64,000 nucleotides of DNA from Streptomyces sp. NRRL B-3428 (GCA_000721375.1 JOGW01000019.1:186001-250000); one strand, 5' to 3'; shown: positions 17,435 to 25,704, numbered from the stretch's first letter. Made by a program: numbers and translations. Notes: a model not told the origin generated them from the letters alone.

Positions 17435-17596
17435 TTACCCGCGCCCGCGACGGCTGCGGCCACCGCGGCCGCGGCTGACGTAGCCGATGATCCACAGGGC
17501 AAGGAGCACGGCAGCGACGTACCAGAGGACTTGCGCGGTGAAGCCGAACCCGAAGATCACCAGAATCACCAGAAGGAGAAGAATCCAGAAGAGCAT
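17435..17596 (-). CDS. Small hydrophobic membrane protein
   Basis: A 53-aa protein with two membrane helices (about residues 2-20, FWILLLLVILVIFGFGF, and 23-40) and an Arg/Gly tail (about 42-53). Start ATG17596 follows GGAGG at good spacing. Similar tiny proteins accompany Streptomyces stress clusters. Their function is unknown; a membrane-stress or regulatory role would be a guess. It lies 39 bp upstream of the CsbD-like gene. Confidence 0.7.
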   Translation of the reverse strand: MLFWILLLLVILVIFGFGFTAQVLWYVAAVLLALWIIGYVSRGRGGRSRRGRG

Positions 17597-17717
17597 CGCC
17601 GGGCCTCCAGATCGCGCGGAGAGGTTTCTGGTATCCGCGGGGTCCGGGCGAAGCGGGAAGGAGGATGCGGGTCGCCCGAACGATCCGGAGCGGCCCAGCC
17701 CTACGCCGTGCTGTCAG

Positions 17718-17918
17718 TCAACGCCCGGGGGTGTCCCGTGTCAACGAACCGATATCGGCCAGGAGTTCGGGGCGGGCGGTCGAGGCCGGTGAGGTGGACG
17801 GAGCCCCGAGGGGGGCTTCGTCCGGCAGGGCCGGGGGCAGCAGCTTGTCCTCCCACCAGGACAGGCCCAGCACGGTGCCGAGGAGAACGAAGGGGACGAG
17901 AAGGACAAGCGCGTACAT
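17718..17918 (-). CDS. Small single-pass membrane protein
   Basis: A 66-aa protein with one N-terminal membrane helix (YALVLLVPFVLLGTVLGLSW), then a Pro/Ala-rich tail. ATG17918 is the natural start because the helix begins there; the ribosome site is weak (CAGGCG). It points left toward the other two small genes and may head their transcript. It has no recognised family. Confidence 0.55.
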   Translation of the reverse strand: MYALVLLVPFVLLGTVLGLSWWEDKLLPPALPDEAPLGAPSTSPASTARPELLADIGSLTRDTPGR

Positions 17919-18297
17919 GGGTATCGCCTGCTGTCGACATGCGTGCGAGGGAGCGGGCAGCGCACAGGTGCCCGCGCGGGGCGCATGGAGGCTGGGCCGG
18001 ACAGCGTGGCGACGGCGCAGGGGCACGTGGGCGACACGGTGGTGTTCCGGGGCCGGTGCGCAGGGTGCGCCCCCGTGGGAGCGCGACTACTGCTCGACGC
18101 TGCCAGGGGCTGGGGCGGCATCACGGACATTAGTCGCTGCCGGGCCGGCCGGACAGGTGTCAAGTGGCCATCCACGCAGGCCTGTGAGCGGTGACGTCGG
18201 AAGCTATCCGGAACCTTTGGGCAGGACTACGCTGCGAAGTGAAGCCCCAGCCCCCGGCAGCGACCACCACCCCTGAACTCGCGTCGGGAGGCCCGCC

Positions 18298-18408
18298 GTG
18301 ATCCTCTTGGTTGCCGTCCTCGCCATGGCCTTGTTCGCCTTGGGCTTCTTCAATTCCCTTTGGTCCTGGCTGCCTTCAGGTCCGATATGCCAAATCCCTT
18401 GTGAGTGA
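18298..18408 (+). CDS. Tiny hydrophobic peptide, possibly frameshifted
   Basis: A GTG start after a strong GGGAGG opens a 36-codon frame, ILLVAVLAMALFALGFFNSLW, that is clearly membrane-type. After FNSLW the sequence becomes polar. Shifting one frame there would give VLAAFRSDMPNPL and end at a neighbouring stop. Either this is a genuine mini-protein or a slightly longer one broken by a shift. Its role is unknown. Confidence 0.4.
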   Translation: MILLVAVLAMALFALGFFNSLWSWLPSGPICQIPCE

Positions 18409-18577
18409 AGCCCCTTCTCTTGGTACGGATGACATCCTTCCCGCAGGCCATGAGGCAGCGATCTTCAGCACTACGGACTGGTCCATCAGCCCGGCGCGGC
18501 CGGTGAGGGGCGACTTGCCCGCCGCTGACCGGCTCGGCCCGGGCCGGCGCGACGACTTGCGTTGTGAGGTACGCACC

Positions 18578-18937
18578 ATGCATCAGGCGATCGCACCCGA
18601 GGGCGTGCAGGGGTCGCCGACGGCCGCACCCTCGGCAGGGATGGCCGCTCTGCGGGCGGAGATCGTCGAACTGCAGTCCGTGAACGATCAGTTGATGCGG
18701 GCGTTGGACAGCCGTGCGGTGATCGACCGGGCGCGCGGCATGGTGATGGCCCTGGTTCCGTGTTCCAGCGAGCGGGCCTGGGGCCTGCTGGTGGATGTAT
18801 CGCAGCGCTGCAACACCAAACTTCGCTTCGTGGCTGCCGCTTTGGTCGCCACGGCGGAAGGCGTTCCGCTCCCCGAGCAGATGCGGCGGGAGCTGCTTCG
18901 TGCGCTGCGGCGTCTTCACGCGGCGGACCGGCTGTGA
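18578..18937 (+). CDS. ANTAR-domain protein
   Basis: A 119-aa protein whose C-terminal 75 residues form an ANTAR RNA-binding module: LMRALDSRAVIDRARGMVMA, then the A-W-x-L-L-V-D-V-S-Q-x-x-N-x-K-L-R signature and two final helices. ANTAR proteins bind paired hairpins in nascent RNA and prevent termination. Here no sensor domain is attached, so activity may depend on a partner or expression level. Start ATG18578 gives a compact protein with GAGG nearby. It stands alone between the small membrane genes and the DUF1206 gene. Confidence 0.88.
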   Translation: MHQAIAPEGVQGSPTAAPSAGMAALRAEIVELQSVNDQLMRALDSRAVIDRARGMVMALVPCSSERAWGLLVDVSQRCNTKLRFVAAALVATAEGVPLPEQMRRELLRALRRLHAADRL

Positions 18938-19159
18938 TGTTTCGTCACCGGCCGTGCCGAAGCCGGGGTTGTTCGGGACCGTCCTGGTCATCCCGTCCTG
19001 GCTGGGCCTTCTCCGCCCGCTTCGGCAGCTCCCCGGCAACGGACAGCGGCCGGAAGAGGCCCTGATTACTCCGGTGCCGCCGAGCGCATCGAACTCCCGT
19101 TCCGGGGAACCCGGGGACGGTGGGTACGCACCGCTCACCCACTGTTCGGGGAGGGGCTC

Positions 19160-19996
19160 GTGACGTCATCTCAGGCACGCGGCAAGGGGCGGACCAAAGG
19201 TGCCGCGACCCGGCGCTCCGCAGAGGACCAGACACTGTCCACCGCGGGGCGGGCCGGCTTCGTCGCCCGTGGCGTGGTGTACGTCCTCATCGGCGCCCTG
19301 GCCCTCCAGATGGCTCTGGGCAGCGGCGGGAAGTCCGCGGACCGCCAGGGCGCGCTTGCGAAGGTCGCGGAGCAGCCCTTCGGGAAGATCATGCTGTGGG
19401 CACTGGTCGTGGGGTTCGGCTCCATGGCTCTGTGGCGAGCCTCCCGGGCCGTGCTGACCAGGTGGCCTGACCGAAAGACCCCCTCGCGGCTCCTCGACGG
19501 AGGCCGAGCGCTGTTCTACGGCTTCATCTGCTGGGCGACCGCCGTCTACGCATCGGGTGGCGGCCAGGGCTCCAGCGGCAACGCGAAGTCGAAGGACTGG
19601 ACAGCCTCCGTACTGGAACTGGCCTATGGCCAGGTCCTGGTCGCTGCCGGAGGATGCCTCCTGATCGCCATCGGTGTCGTGCTCGCTGCACGGGCGGCCC
19701 TGCGCAAGTTCCTGCGCCGGCTCGACACCGACGCCATGAGCCCGCGTACGAAACAGGTCGTCACCGGACTCGGCGTCGGTGGTGGTGTGGCGCGCGGCAG
19801 CGTGTTCGCCGCGGCCGGTGTCTTCGTCCTGATCGCGGCGATCCAGTTCGACGCCGACAAGGCCAAAGGCGTGGACGCCACGCTGCGCAGTTTCACCCAG
19901 ACCCCGCTCGGCCCCTGGCTCCTGGTGGCCGTTGCGATCGGACTGATTGTGTTCGGCGTTTTTTCCTTCGCCTCTGCCCGCTGGCGCCGTCTGTGA
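19160..19996 (+). CDS. DUF1206 membrane protein
   Basis: A 278-aa integral membrane protein with the triple repeat typical of DUF1206. Three similar units of two helices begin near FVARGVVYVLIGALALQMAL, DGGRALFYGFICWATAV and VARGSVFAAAGVFVLIAAI. Each carries a G-R/A-R-G/A-x-x-Y/F start. The N-terminus is basic and cytoplasmic. Start GTG19160 follows GAGGGG. DUF1206 proteins are common in actinobacterial stress clusters, and their function is unknown. A 24-codon hydrophobic gene follows. Confidence 0.9.
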   Translation: MTSSQARGKGRTKGAATRRSAEDQTLSTAGRAGFVARGVVYVLIGALALQMALGSGGKSADRQGALAKVAEQPFGKIMLWALVVGFGSMALWRASRAVLTRWPDRKTPSRLLDGGRALFYGFICWATAVYASGGGQGSSGNAKSKDWTASVLELAYGQVLVAAGGCLLIAIGVVLAARAALRKFLRRLDTDAMSPRTKQVVTGLGVGGGVARGSVFAAAGVFVLIAAIQFDADKAKGVDATLRSFTQTPLGPWLLVAVAIGLIVFGVFSFASARWRRL

Positions 19997-20089
19997 GCAG
20001 GCGACGGGGGGTGTGGCGCAGTGGCACCAGCCGGGCCGGCGTCCGCCGATCCGGTCTGCGGATACGGGAAAACCGAAGAGAGGCTCGAA

Positions 20090-20164
20090 ATGTACATAGG
20101 TATCGGAACTGTCGTGCTGATTGTGATCATTGTGCTGGTCGTCATGTTCCTGCGCAGGCGCTGA
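20090..20164 (+). CDS. 24-aa single-helix membrane peptide
   Basis: A mini-gene with its own AGAGAGG ribosome site encodes a peptide that is almost wholly one membrane helix, YIGIGTVVLIVIIVLVVMF, followed by Leu and three Arg. Positive C-terminal Arg predicts an outside N-terminus. Peptides of this size and form recur in Streptomyces stress islands and are usually missed by gene finders. It could act like small regulators of membrane complexes or as a stress toxin; neither is shown. Confidence 0.6.
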   Translation: MYIGIGTVVLIVIIVLVVMFLRRR

Positions 20165-20218
20165 ACCAGGCGCTGATCAGGCGCTGATATCGCGTGAAGC
20201 ATCAAGGCACCAACGGGC

Positions 20219-20253
20219 GGCACCGGGAGCTGTGGACTCAACTCTCCGGTGCC
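20219..20253. terminator. Imperfect hairpin between convergent genes
   Basis: GGCACCGGGAG (20219-20229) pairs with CTCTCCGGTGCC (20242-20253), with one unpaired base, between the rightward mini-gene and the leftward phosphatase gene. Confidence 0.45.
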
Positions 20254-20335
20254 TTCGTCCTGGCCGGCCGTCGGACGCGCTCCTCGGGTAGCCCACCGCA
20301 TGTGTCCCAAACGTCGGCCGGGTGCGCCCGGTCGT

Positions 20336-21742
20336 TCAAGCGGGGTGGGGGCGGCTGGTGTGGGCGGTGCCCGACGCCCCTGAGGGCGCTCTGGCCGGGG
20401 TGGCAGGGGTGGCGCTGAGCGCGAGAAGGGCCACGTCGTCGGCGGGCCCTGCGGGGAACGTACCGAGCAGCCCGGCGAGGTCGTCGATGATCGCCGAGGC
20501 GCCGATGGCCGAACGGGTCGCGGCGTGGTGGGCGAGGTGGGCGGCGAGCCCGGTCTCACCGAACCGCGCACCGTGGGACGTACGCCCTTCGATGAGTCCG
20601 TCGCTGTAGAGGAAGAGCGCCTCGCCGGGAGCGAGGCGCAGCCTGCGGCAGGTGAAGTCGGCCTGGGCCAGGGCGCCCACGAGCATTCCGCCGGGCAGGT
20701 CGACCGGTTCGGCACGGGCGGCCACCGGGAGGAGACCGCCGCGGTGGGGAGGGCGCAGATGGTAGGCCGGGAGGTGTCCGCCACCGGTCAGAGTGAGGGC
20801 GAAGCCTCCCGCGGGGTCGGCGGTCAGGGTGCCGTAGGTGAGGGTGCAGAAGTGGCTGTCGTCGTCCGGGGCGAGCAGCAGGGTGGCGTTGAGTGTGCGC
20901 AGGACGGCGCGGGGGTCGGGCTCCAACAGAGCTGTGGAGCGCAGCGTGTAGCGGATCAGCGAGGTGACCGCGGCCGCAGGTGCACCACGGCCGCTGACAT
21001 CGCCGAGGAAGAACGCCCAGCGCCGCGCGTCCAGCGGGAAGACATCGTAGAAGTCGCCGCCGACATCGCGTACCGAGGCGGTGGTGTAGTGGCAGGCAGC
21101 CTCGAGCCCCGGCACCTGAGGCAGGGCAGGGGGCAGCAGAGTGCGCTGCAACGTGGACGCGAACTCGGCGATCTCCGCCCGGTCGTGTTCGGCCCGTTCG
21201 CGCGCGGCGCGCTCGGTCTCCAGGAGTTCACGCTCAACCCGCAGCATGCGCATCGCGGACAGCCGCAGTTCCAGCTCGTCCATCACCAGGGCGGCCAAGT
21301 CGGCCAGCGCGCCCGCCTGTTCGGACGTGATCCGGCGAGGCTCGGTGTCGAGGATCTCGACGGCGCCGAGGCAGTGCCCGTCACTGGTGATGACGGGGGC
21401 GGCGGCGTAGAAGCGGACCCGTGTCGGTCCGGTCACCAGGGGATGGGTGTGGGCCACCGGATCGGCCAGTGCGTCAGGGACGATCAGGATGCCGTCGGAG
21501 AGCATCACCGAGGTGCTCAGCCCTGGATCCCGGCCGATCTGGGTGACGCCCGCCAGTCCGTAAGCCGCCTTGAACCAGACCCGGTCGGTGTCGACGATCG
21601 TCACCGTCGCCGCCGGTGCGTCGAAGAGGCGCGCGGCCAATGCGGCGATCCGGTCGAAGGCCCCGTCGGGCGGTGTGTCCAGGATGTCGTACCGGCGCAC
21701 TGCCGCGATCCGCCGCGCCTCCTGCTCCGGCGACCAGTCCAC
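20336..21742 (-). CDS. GAF-SpoIIE (PP2C-type) phosphatase
   Basis: A 468-aa soluble regulator. Residues about 1-150 form a GAF domain of the type beginning RIAAVRRYDILDTPPDGAFD. A short coiled linker (RVERELLETERAARERAEHD) leads to a SpoIIE/PP2C domain with the metal site RDVGGDFYDVF and GDVSGRGAPAAA, and a late YSDGLIEGR and GPADDVALLAL. Such proteins dephosphorylate anti-sigma antagonists (STAS proteins). A STAS gene of this type is present at 28342-28791. Start GTG21742 is preferred because a nearby TTG start would take in a duplicated, apparently noncoding stretch. It is probably downstream of the GNAT gene on the same strand. Confidence 0.92.
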   Translation of the reverse strand: MDWSPEQEARRIAAVRRYDILDTPPDGAFDRIAALAARLFDAPAATVTIVDTDRVWFKAAYGLAGVTQIGRDPGLSTSVMLSDGILIVPDALADPVAHTHPLVTGPTRVRFYAAAPVITSDGHCLGAVEILDTEPRRITSEQAGALADLAALVMDELELRLSAMRMLRVERELLETERAARERAEHDRAEIAEFASTLQRTLLPPALPQVPGLEAACHYTTASVRDVGGDFYDVFPLDARRWAFFLGDVSGRGAPAAAVTSLIRYTLRSTALLEPDPRAVLRTLNATLLLAPDDDSHFCTLTYGTLTADPAGGFALTLTGGGHLPAYHLRPPHRGGLLPVAARAEPVDLPGGMLVGALAQADFTCRRLRLAPGEALFLYSDGLIEGRTSHGARFGETGLAAHLAHHAATRSAIGASAIIDDLAGLLGTFPAGPADDVALLALSATPATPARAPSGASGTAHTSRPHPA

Positions 21743-21782
21743 ACGCCTCGCCTGTTCCCTTCGACGCAGAACCGTGCCGGTC

Positions 21783-21825
21783 CGGCAACTCGGCTGACTG
21801 GTTGCGGACGGCAACTCGGCTGACT
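21783..21825. repeat. 17-bp direct repeat, period 26
   Basis: CGGCAACTCGGCTGACT occurs at 21783-21799 and again at 21809-21825. The second copy overlaps the end of the GNAT-like gene. It looks like a small local duplication between two genes. Confidence 0.8.
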
Positions 21826-22486
21826 ATTCGGGTCGTTGGGTGCGGTCGTTGTGCGTGAGTCCGTCCGGGTGCTCTGTCGTGCGTTCACCGAGAGGGAGCA
21901 CGAGGACCCGTAGGACCGTGGGGACGGGTTGCTTCCGGTGGATCTCGCCGATGTCCTGCCAGCCGCAGGACTTCCACGCCGTGGCGGCCCGGAGATCCGA
22001 GCGGTCCACCGAGGTGGCGCCGAGGGAGGCCTGGTGGTCGGCGACCAGACGTTCCTGTAAACGGCGCGCGAGGCCCTCATGCTGCCCGTGCGGATGCAGG
22101 AGAACTTCTGTGATCGCGAAAACATGCCCGGACGCGGTGAGTTGCTCGATGTTCTTCGGGAGCCGCCCGTCGAACCCCTGCCACCAGGACCCGTCGCGCG
22201 CCACCGGGAATCCGTAGGCGCAGCCCACCAGGGACTCCGCCTCCGCGATCAGCATGTCGAATCCCGGCAGTTGTACGTTGTCCGCCAACCGCAGCAGGAA
22301 CTCCTGACGACCGTGGAACTCCTCACCGGGCCGGGTGGTCGAGGACTCCACGTACAGATCTGCCAGATCCTCCCGCAGGGTCTCTGCCTGCCAGCGGTTC
22401 AACCGGCGTAGCCGCACGGTGTCCATGGCGGACTGCCCTGAATCTTCGGATGAGGGAGCTTCGTGGGGGTGCTGTGGAGTGCGCAT
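21824..22486 (-). CDS. GNAT-fold acetyltransferase-like protein
   Basis: A 220-aa protein with a GNAT-like plan: a charged N-terminus, RLRRLNRWQAETLREDLADLY, then AEAESLVGCAYGFPV, the central HVFAITEVLLHPHGQHEGLARRLQE (splayed-strand and Ac-CoA pyrophosphate-loop region, with a poor Q-x-x-G-x-G/A match), and a C-terminal SCGWQDIGEIH. It is a clear paralogue of the gene at 27680. ATG22486 follows GAGG. Paralogous copies next to a SpoIIE phosphatase and to a STAS/GAF-ANTAR operon suggest a link to that signalling system. Substrate is unknown, and Ac-CoA use is not certain. Confidence 0.75.
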   Translation of the reverse strand: MRTPQHPHEAPSSEDSGQSAMDTVRLRRLNRWQAETLREDLADLYVESSTTRPGEEFHGRQEFLLRLADNVQLPGFDMLIAEAESLVGCAYGFPVARDGSWWQGFDGRLPKNIEQLTASGHVFAITEVLLHPHGQHEGLARRLQERLVADHQASLGATSVDRSDLRAATAWKSCGWQDIGEIHRKQPVPTVLRVLVLPLGERTTEHPDGLTHNDRTQRPE

Positions 22487-22545
22487 GGGACGCCTCGGTT
22501 CAGGAGACCGGTGGATGTGCGGAGCCGGTAGTGCGGCCGCAGGGA

Positions 22546-23919
22546 CTATTGGGGCGCCGGCAGGTACACGGTGAGGGCATGGGCGGACTTGTCGAGGGTG
22601 AGTGTGTCGGCGGCCGGGCTGACTTCCCCGTCGCGGGTGTAGTCCCCGCTCTGTCCCACTCCGTCGATACGCAGCCGGGTGGCGGTGGTGGCCTGGTAGA
22701 CGCGGGACCGGGCGAGGGTTCCGGTGAGGAACGCGGTGATGAGCCGGGTGCGGGCGAAGGGGTGCTTGCCGTCGACGATGCGGATGTCGAGCAGGCCGTC
22801 ATCAAGGCTGCGGCGGTAGGAGGGTGCGAAACCGGCTGGTTCGTAGCGGCTGTTGCCGGCGAAGAGCAGCCACACCCGGCGGCGCCGCCCGTCGATGGCG
22901 ACCTCGCTGGAGGTGCCGTCGGCGAGGACGCGCAGGAGGCCTACGCACAGTGCGGGCCACTTGCCCAGTCGGGTCTCGCGGGCTTCGCGGGCCCGGACGA
23001 GTTCGGGGTAGACGCCGATGCTGAAGGTGTTGAGGAAGTACGTGCGGGGGCCCGCGCCGGTGACCCGCCCGAGGTCGACCGCTCCGCCGCAGCCCGCCTC
23101 CACGGCATCCGCGGTGGCCTTGAGAGTCGGCAGCCCGAGATCGGTGGCGAAGTGGTTGAGGGTGCCGCCGGGGAACACGGCGAGCGGCAGCCCGGTCTCG
23201 GCGGCGATGACGGCCGCGGCGTTGACCGTCCCGTCGCCGCCGGTCACACCGAGTGCACTGCCCTGCCGGTCGAGCACGTCCTTGGCGGCCCGGTCGAGCA
23301 CCAGATGAAGATCGACACTGCTGTCGCAGACCCGGATCTCCGCCTGCGGCAGCAGAGTTCGCAGTTCGGCCTCCGCCGGGGTGTCGCCGCCGGCGTCGCT
23401 GTTGACGACCACGATCAGCCCGCGCCCTGCGGGGAGCGCGGGGACGGGGACGTTGGGCCGGGCGGCCTCGGCGGGCTCGTCCACACGCAGCGGCCACCAG
23501 CGGCAGGTCGCCACCGCCAGGACGACCCCGAGCACGGCACCCTCGACGACGTCTGCCGGCGAGCGGGTGCGGATGCGGGCGGCGGTGGCTGCCGTGGCGA
23601 GGGGGACGAGGGCGACCCCCAGCCGGGGCGACTCCAGGAGCGCGGCGGTCACGAAGGCGGTGGCGGCGGCGATGTGCCCGCAGGGCAGCGCGCCGTCCAC
23701 GTGGGGCCCGGAAGTCCGGCGTCCTGAAGCCGACTTGGCGGCGACTGAGGCGGCCGTCGAGGCCAGGGCCAGTGAGCCCGCGCCGCGCAGAGCGGCTCGA
23801 CGTGCCCGGCGGTTGCCGGACAGGCCCATCACGGCCGCACTCGTCAGCCACGGCAGCCAGGGGTGAGCCGAAAGGACGCGCTCGACGAGCTGTGCGCCGG
23901 GTACGTGGAGGTCGCTCAT
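22546..23919 (-). CDS. PAP2-lipid kinase fusion (YegS/DAGK type)
   Basis: A 457-aa fusion. Residues about 1-140 are a membrane PAP2-like part. Residues 165-457 are a diacylglycerol-kinase catalytic domain with VVVNSDAGGDT, GGDGTVNAAA (about 227-236), FPGGTLNHFA and a late GEVSPAADTLTL. Such fusions are frequent in Streptomyces and are thought to act on lipid phosphates. The PAP2 half looks damaged. The usual P-S-G-H motif is PCGH, and the usual H-Y-P-x-D-V motif is RSPADV, which lacks the second catalytic His. The kinase half looks complete. Start ATG23919 is the first Met with the domain intact, though the ribosome site is poor. Confidence 0.85.
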   Translation of the reverse strand: MSDLHVPGAQLVERVLSAHPWLPWLTSAAVMGLSGNRRARRAALRGAGSLALASTAASVAAKSASGRRTSGPHVDGALPCGHIAAATAFVTAALLESPRLGVALVPLATAATAARIRTRSPADVVEGAVLGVVLAVATCRWWPLRVDEPAEAARPNVPVPALPAGRGLIVVVNSDAGGDTPAEAELRTLLPQAEIRVCDSSVDLHLVLDRAAKDVLDRQGSALGVTGGDGTVNAAAVIAAETGLPLAVFPGGTLNHFATDLGLPTLKATADAVEAGCGGAVDLGRVTGAGPRTYFLNTFSIGVYPELVRAREARETRLGKWPALCVGLLRVLADGTSSEVAIDGRRRRVWLLFAGNSRYEPAGFAPSYRRSLDDGLLDIRIVDGKHPFARTRLITAFLTGTLARSRVYQATTATRLRIDGVGQSGDYTRDGEVSPAADTLTLDKSAHALTVYLPAPQ

Positions 23920-24138
23920 GCCGGCCCGGGTACCCGCCGTGGTGGCGATCAGGCGGCCTGCGGCCCGCGAGCTCACGCGGCGGACGGACGGCGGACACCC
24001 TCGGTCCGGCCTCACACCGTCCGGCCTCATACCGATTCCGTACGAGACCTCCGCCAGGCCGTTCCGTTTGGCGCCGGGCACCACGGCTACCCGGCCGTGG
24101 AAGCCCGACCTGCGGGCCCATCCACCGGAAGGCACGCC

Positions 24139-24768
24139 ATGTCCACCGGTTTCCTCATCGCCTTGCTCATCGTGGTGATCCTCATCGTCGGCTTCCTGGC
24201 CGTCAGGCTCCTCGCGGGCAAGGGCACGGAGGTCCTGCGCCGCCGCTTCGGCCCGGAGTACGACCGGACCGTGGCCCGGCACGACGGTGACACCAATGCG
24301 GCCAAGAAGGACCTGGACGGCCGGCTCCACCGGCACGGCGATCTGTCGCTTCACCCGCTGACGGCCGAAGCGTACGACCAGTACGCCGCCGAATGGTCCT
24401 ACGCCCAGGAGGAGTTCGTCGAGGACCCCGCCAAGGCGGCGGCCCACGCCGACGGAATCCTCAGTGGGGTCGTCCGTGAGCGGGGGTTCCCGGCCGACCC
24501 GTACCGGGAGCAACTGGCCGCACTCTCGGTGCACCACCCGCAGCACCTGGAGAGCTACCGCCGGCTGCACGCGGCCGTCCACCACACCGACAAGGGCCGG
24601 AACAGAACAGAAGACCTGCGTGAGCTTTTCGTGGAGGCCCGCGCCTTCTTCGACGACCTTGTCGGAGAGCGGCCCGGGAACGTGAGTACCCAGCACACGG
24701 ACGAGCCCGAGCGGCGCTCCTGGACCCCCCTGCGGCGCCGCGACACCAGCCCAGGGAGTACACCGTGA
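24139..24768 (+). CDS. Single-pass membrane protein of unknown function
   Basis: A 209-aa protein with one N-terminal membrane helix (FLIALLIVVILIVGFLAVRLL) and a helical cytoplasmic domain beginning LRRRFGPEYDRTVARHDGD. The domain continues with LTAEAYDQYAAEWSYAQEEFVEDP, a pattern I recognise from conserved Streptomyces proteins of unknown role. GGAAGG precedes ATG24139. The stop overlaps the next start by 4 bp. It diverges from the PAP2-kinase gene. Confidence 0.75.
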   Translation: MSTGFLIALLIVVILIVGFLAVRLLAGKGTEVLRRRFGPEYDRTVARHDGDTNAAKKDLDGRLHRHGDLSLHPLTAEAYDQYAAEWSYAQEEFVEDPAKAAAHADGILSGVVRERGFPADPYREQLAALSVHHPQHLESYRRLHAAVHHTDKGRNRTEDLRELFVEARAFFDDLVGERPGNVSTQHTDEPERRSWTPLRRRDTSPGSTP

Positions 24769-25187
24769 CCGAACCCCGGCAACCCGAGCACCGCCCCGAC
24801 CCCCAGCAACCCGGGCACAGGCCCGACCCCCAGCCTCCCGGGCACAGGCCCAACCCCCAGGAGCCCATGTCCATGTCCATGTCCGAACCCGGTCAGCCCA
24901 CCGCCGTGCCGGAGCACGCCACGGCGCTCCCGCACGGGGAACGCGACAAGCTGCAGCTGAAGCTTCAGCACGCGGTCAACGGCTTCGTGGACACGCCACG
25001 CCCCGCCGTCGAGGAAGCCGACGCACTGCTCGGCGAACTCATCGCCAGGGTCGGTCAGATCCTCGGCGAACGCCACAGCCAACTGCGCGACTCCTGGCAG
25101 GAAGCGGCCGGCGATTCCGCCACCGAGGAACTGCGGACCGCACTGCGCGAATACCGCGCTCTCACGGAACGACTCCTGCGGATCTGA
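24765..25187 (+). CDS. Small helical protein with Pro-rich repeats
   Basis: A 140-aa protein translationally coupled to the previous membrane protein. The first 35 residues are tandem P-G-H-R-P-D-P-Q repeats, encoded by 27-bp DNA repeats. The rest (about 50-140) is an amphipathic helical domain, with ERDKLQLKLQHAVNGFVDTPR followed by AVEEADALLGELI. The pair is conserved as neighbours in Streptomyces, which suggests that they form a complex at the membrane. No function is known. Confidence 0.7.
   Translation: MTEPRQPEHRPDPQQPGHRPDPQPPGHRPNPQEPMSMSMSEPGQPTAVPEHATALPHGERDKLQLKLQHAVNGFVDTPRPAVEEADALLGELIARVGQILGERHSQLRDSWQEAAGDSATEELRTALREYRALTERLLRI
24795..24866. repeat. 27-bp coding tandem repeats
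   Basis: Two full 27-bp units (24795-24821 and 24822-24848) and a partial third encode P-D-P-Q-x-P-G-H-R. Copy number is likely to vary between strains. Confidence 0.8.
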
Positions 25188-25287
25188 TGCGGATCTGATG
25201 CGGCTCTGATCACTGCACGATTGCCCGGACGGCCGGGAACACGCCGCCCTCATCGGGAACGCTCCTCTTCTGCGCCCCTCTCCCAGC

Positions 25288-25340
25288 CTCCGCCGGTGAA
25301 GGGCAGCGGCACCGTAGGCCGCTGCCCTTCACCGGCGGAG
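25288..25340. terminator. 23-bp perfect hairpin, bidirectional terminator
   Basis: A stem of 23 perfect base pairs (25288-25310 with 25318-25340) with a 7-nt loop lies between genes that converge from both sides. It is one of the longest perfect stems in the window and should stop transcription in both directions. Confidence 0.85.
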
Positions 25341-25364
25341 TTCCTTGCAGGTCCGGCGCTGCAC

Positions 25365-25553
25365 TCAACGCCGGCGCCCACGGCCTCGGCCACGGGCGGT
25401 CCATCCGGACCCCAGACCGCCCGAGTGGAGGGCGAGGAGAGCGAGCCCGATGAACATCAGACTGGTCGGGCTGAAGATCGTCTCGGTCGACGTCTCGGTG
25501 ACGTGGATGACCCATGCGATGACGAAGAACACGGTTGCTGCGAAGGCGAGCAT
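25365..25553 (-). CDS. Small two-helix membrane protein
   Basis: A 62-aa protein with two membrane helices (FAATVFFVIAWVIHV, and FSPTSLMFIGLALLALH) joined by an external Thr/Glu loop, and an Arg/Gly-rich cytoplasmic tail. A CAGGAG ribosome site precedes ATG25553. It ends at the long terminator. Similar small proteins accompany stress genes in Streptomyces. Function is unknown. Confidence 0.72.
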   Translation of the reverse strand: MLAFAATVFFVIAWVIHVTETSTETIFSPTSLMFIGLALLALHSGGLGSGWTARGRGRGRRR

Positions 25554-25690
25554 TTTCCGACTCCTGCCAGGTGACGATGCGCCTCAACCCAGTGGCAAGG
25601 CCTGCGTCGCTGTCGGCCGGGTTCCCCCGTATCAGCCGGTCAGTCGTGCCGGTTCCCTGCCATTTCGCCCGCCGTCGCCATCAGCTGGTC

Positions 25691-25704
25691 GTGCCGATCG
25701 GCCC
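25691..25704. promoter_or_regulatory. Candidate OsdR/DevR box (one mismatch)
   Basis: GTGCC-GATC-GGCCC, one base off the palindrome, 38 bp upstream of the small membrane gene at 25743. That is close enough to act at its promoter. Confidence 0.35.

Noticed and set aside
23920..24696. Leftward frame extension of the PAP2-kinase gene
   Set aside because: It runs antisense through a coding gene on the other strand, and the PAP2 domain begins at ATG23919.
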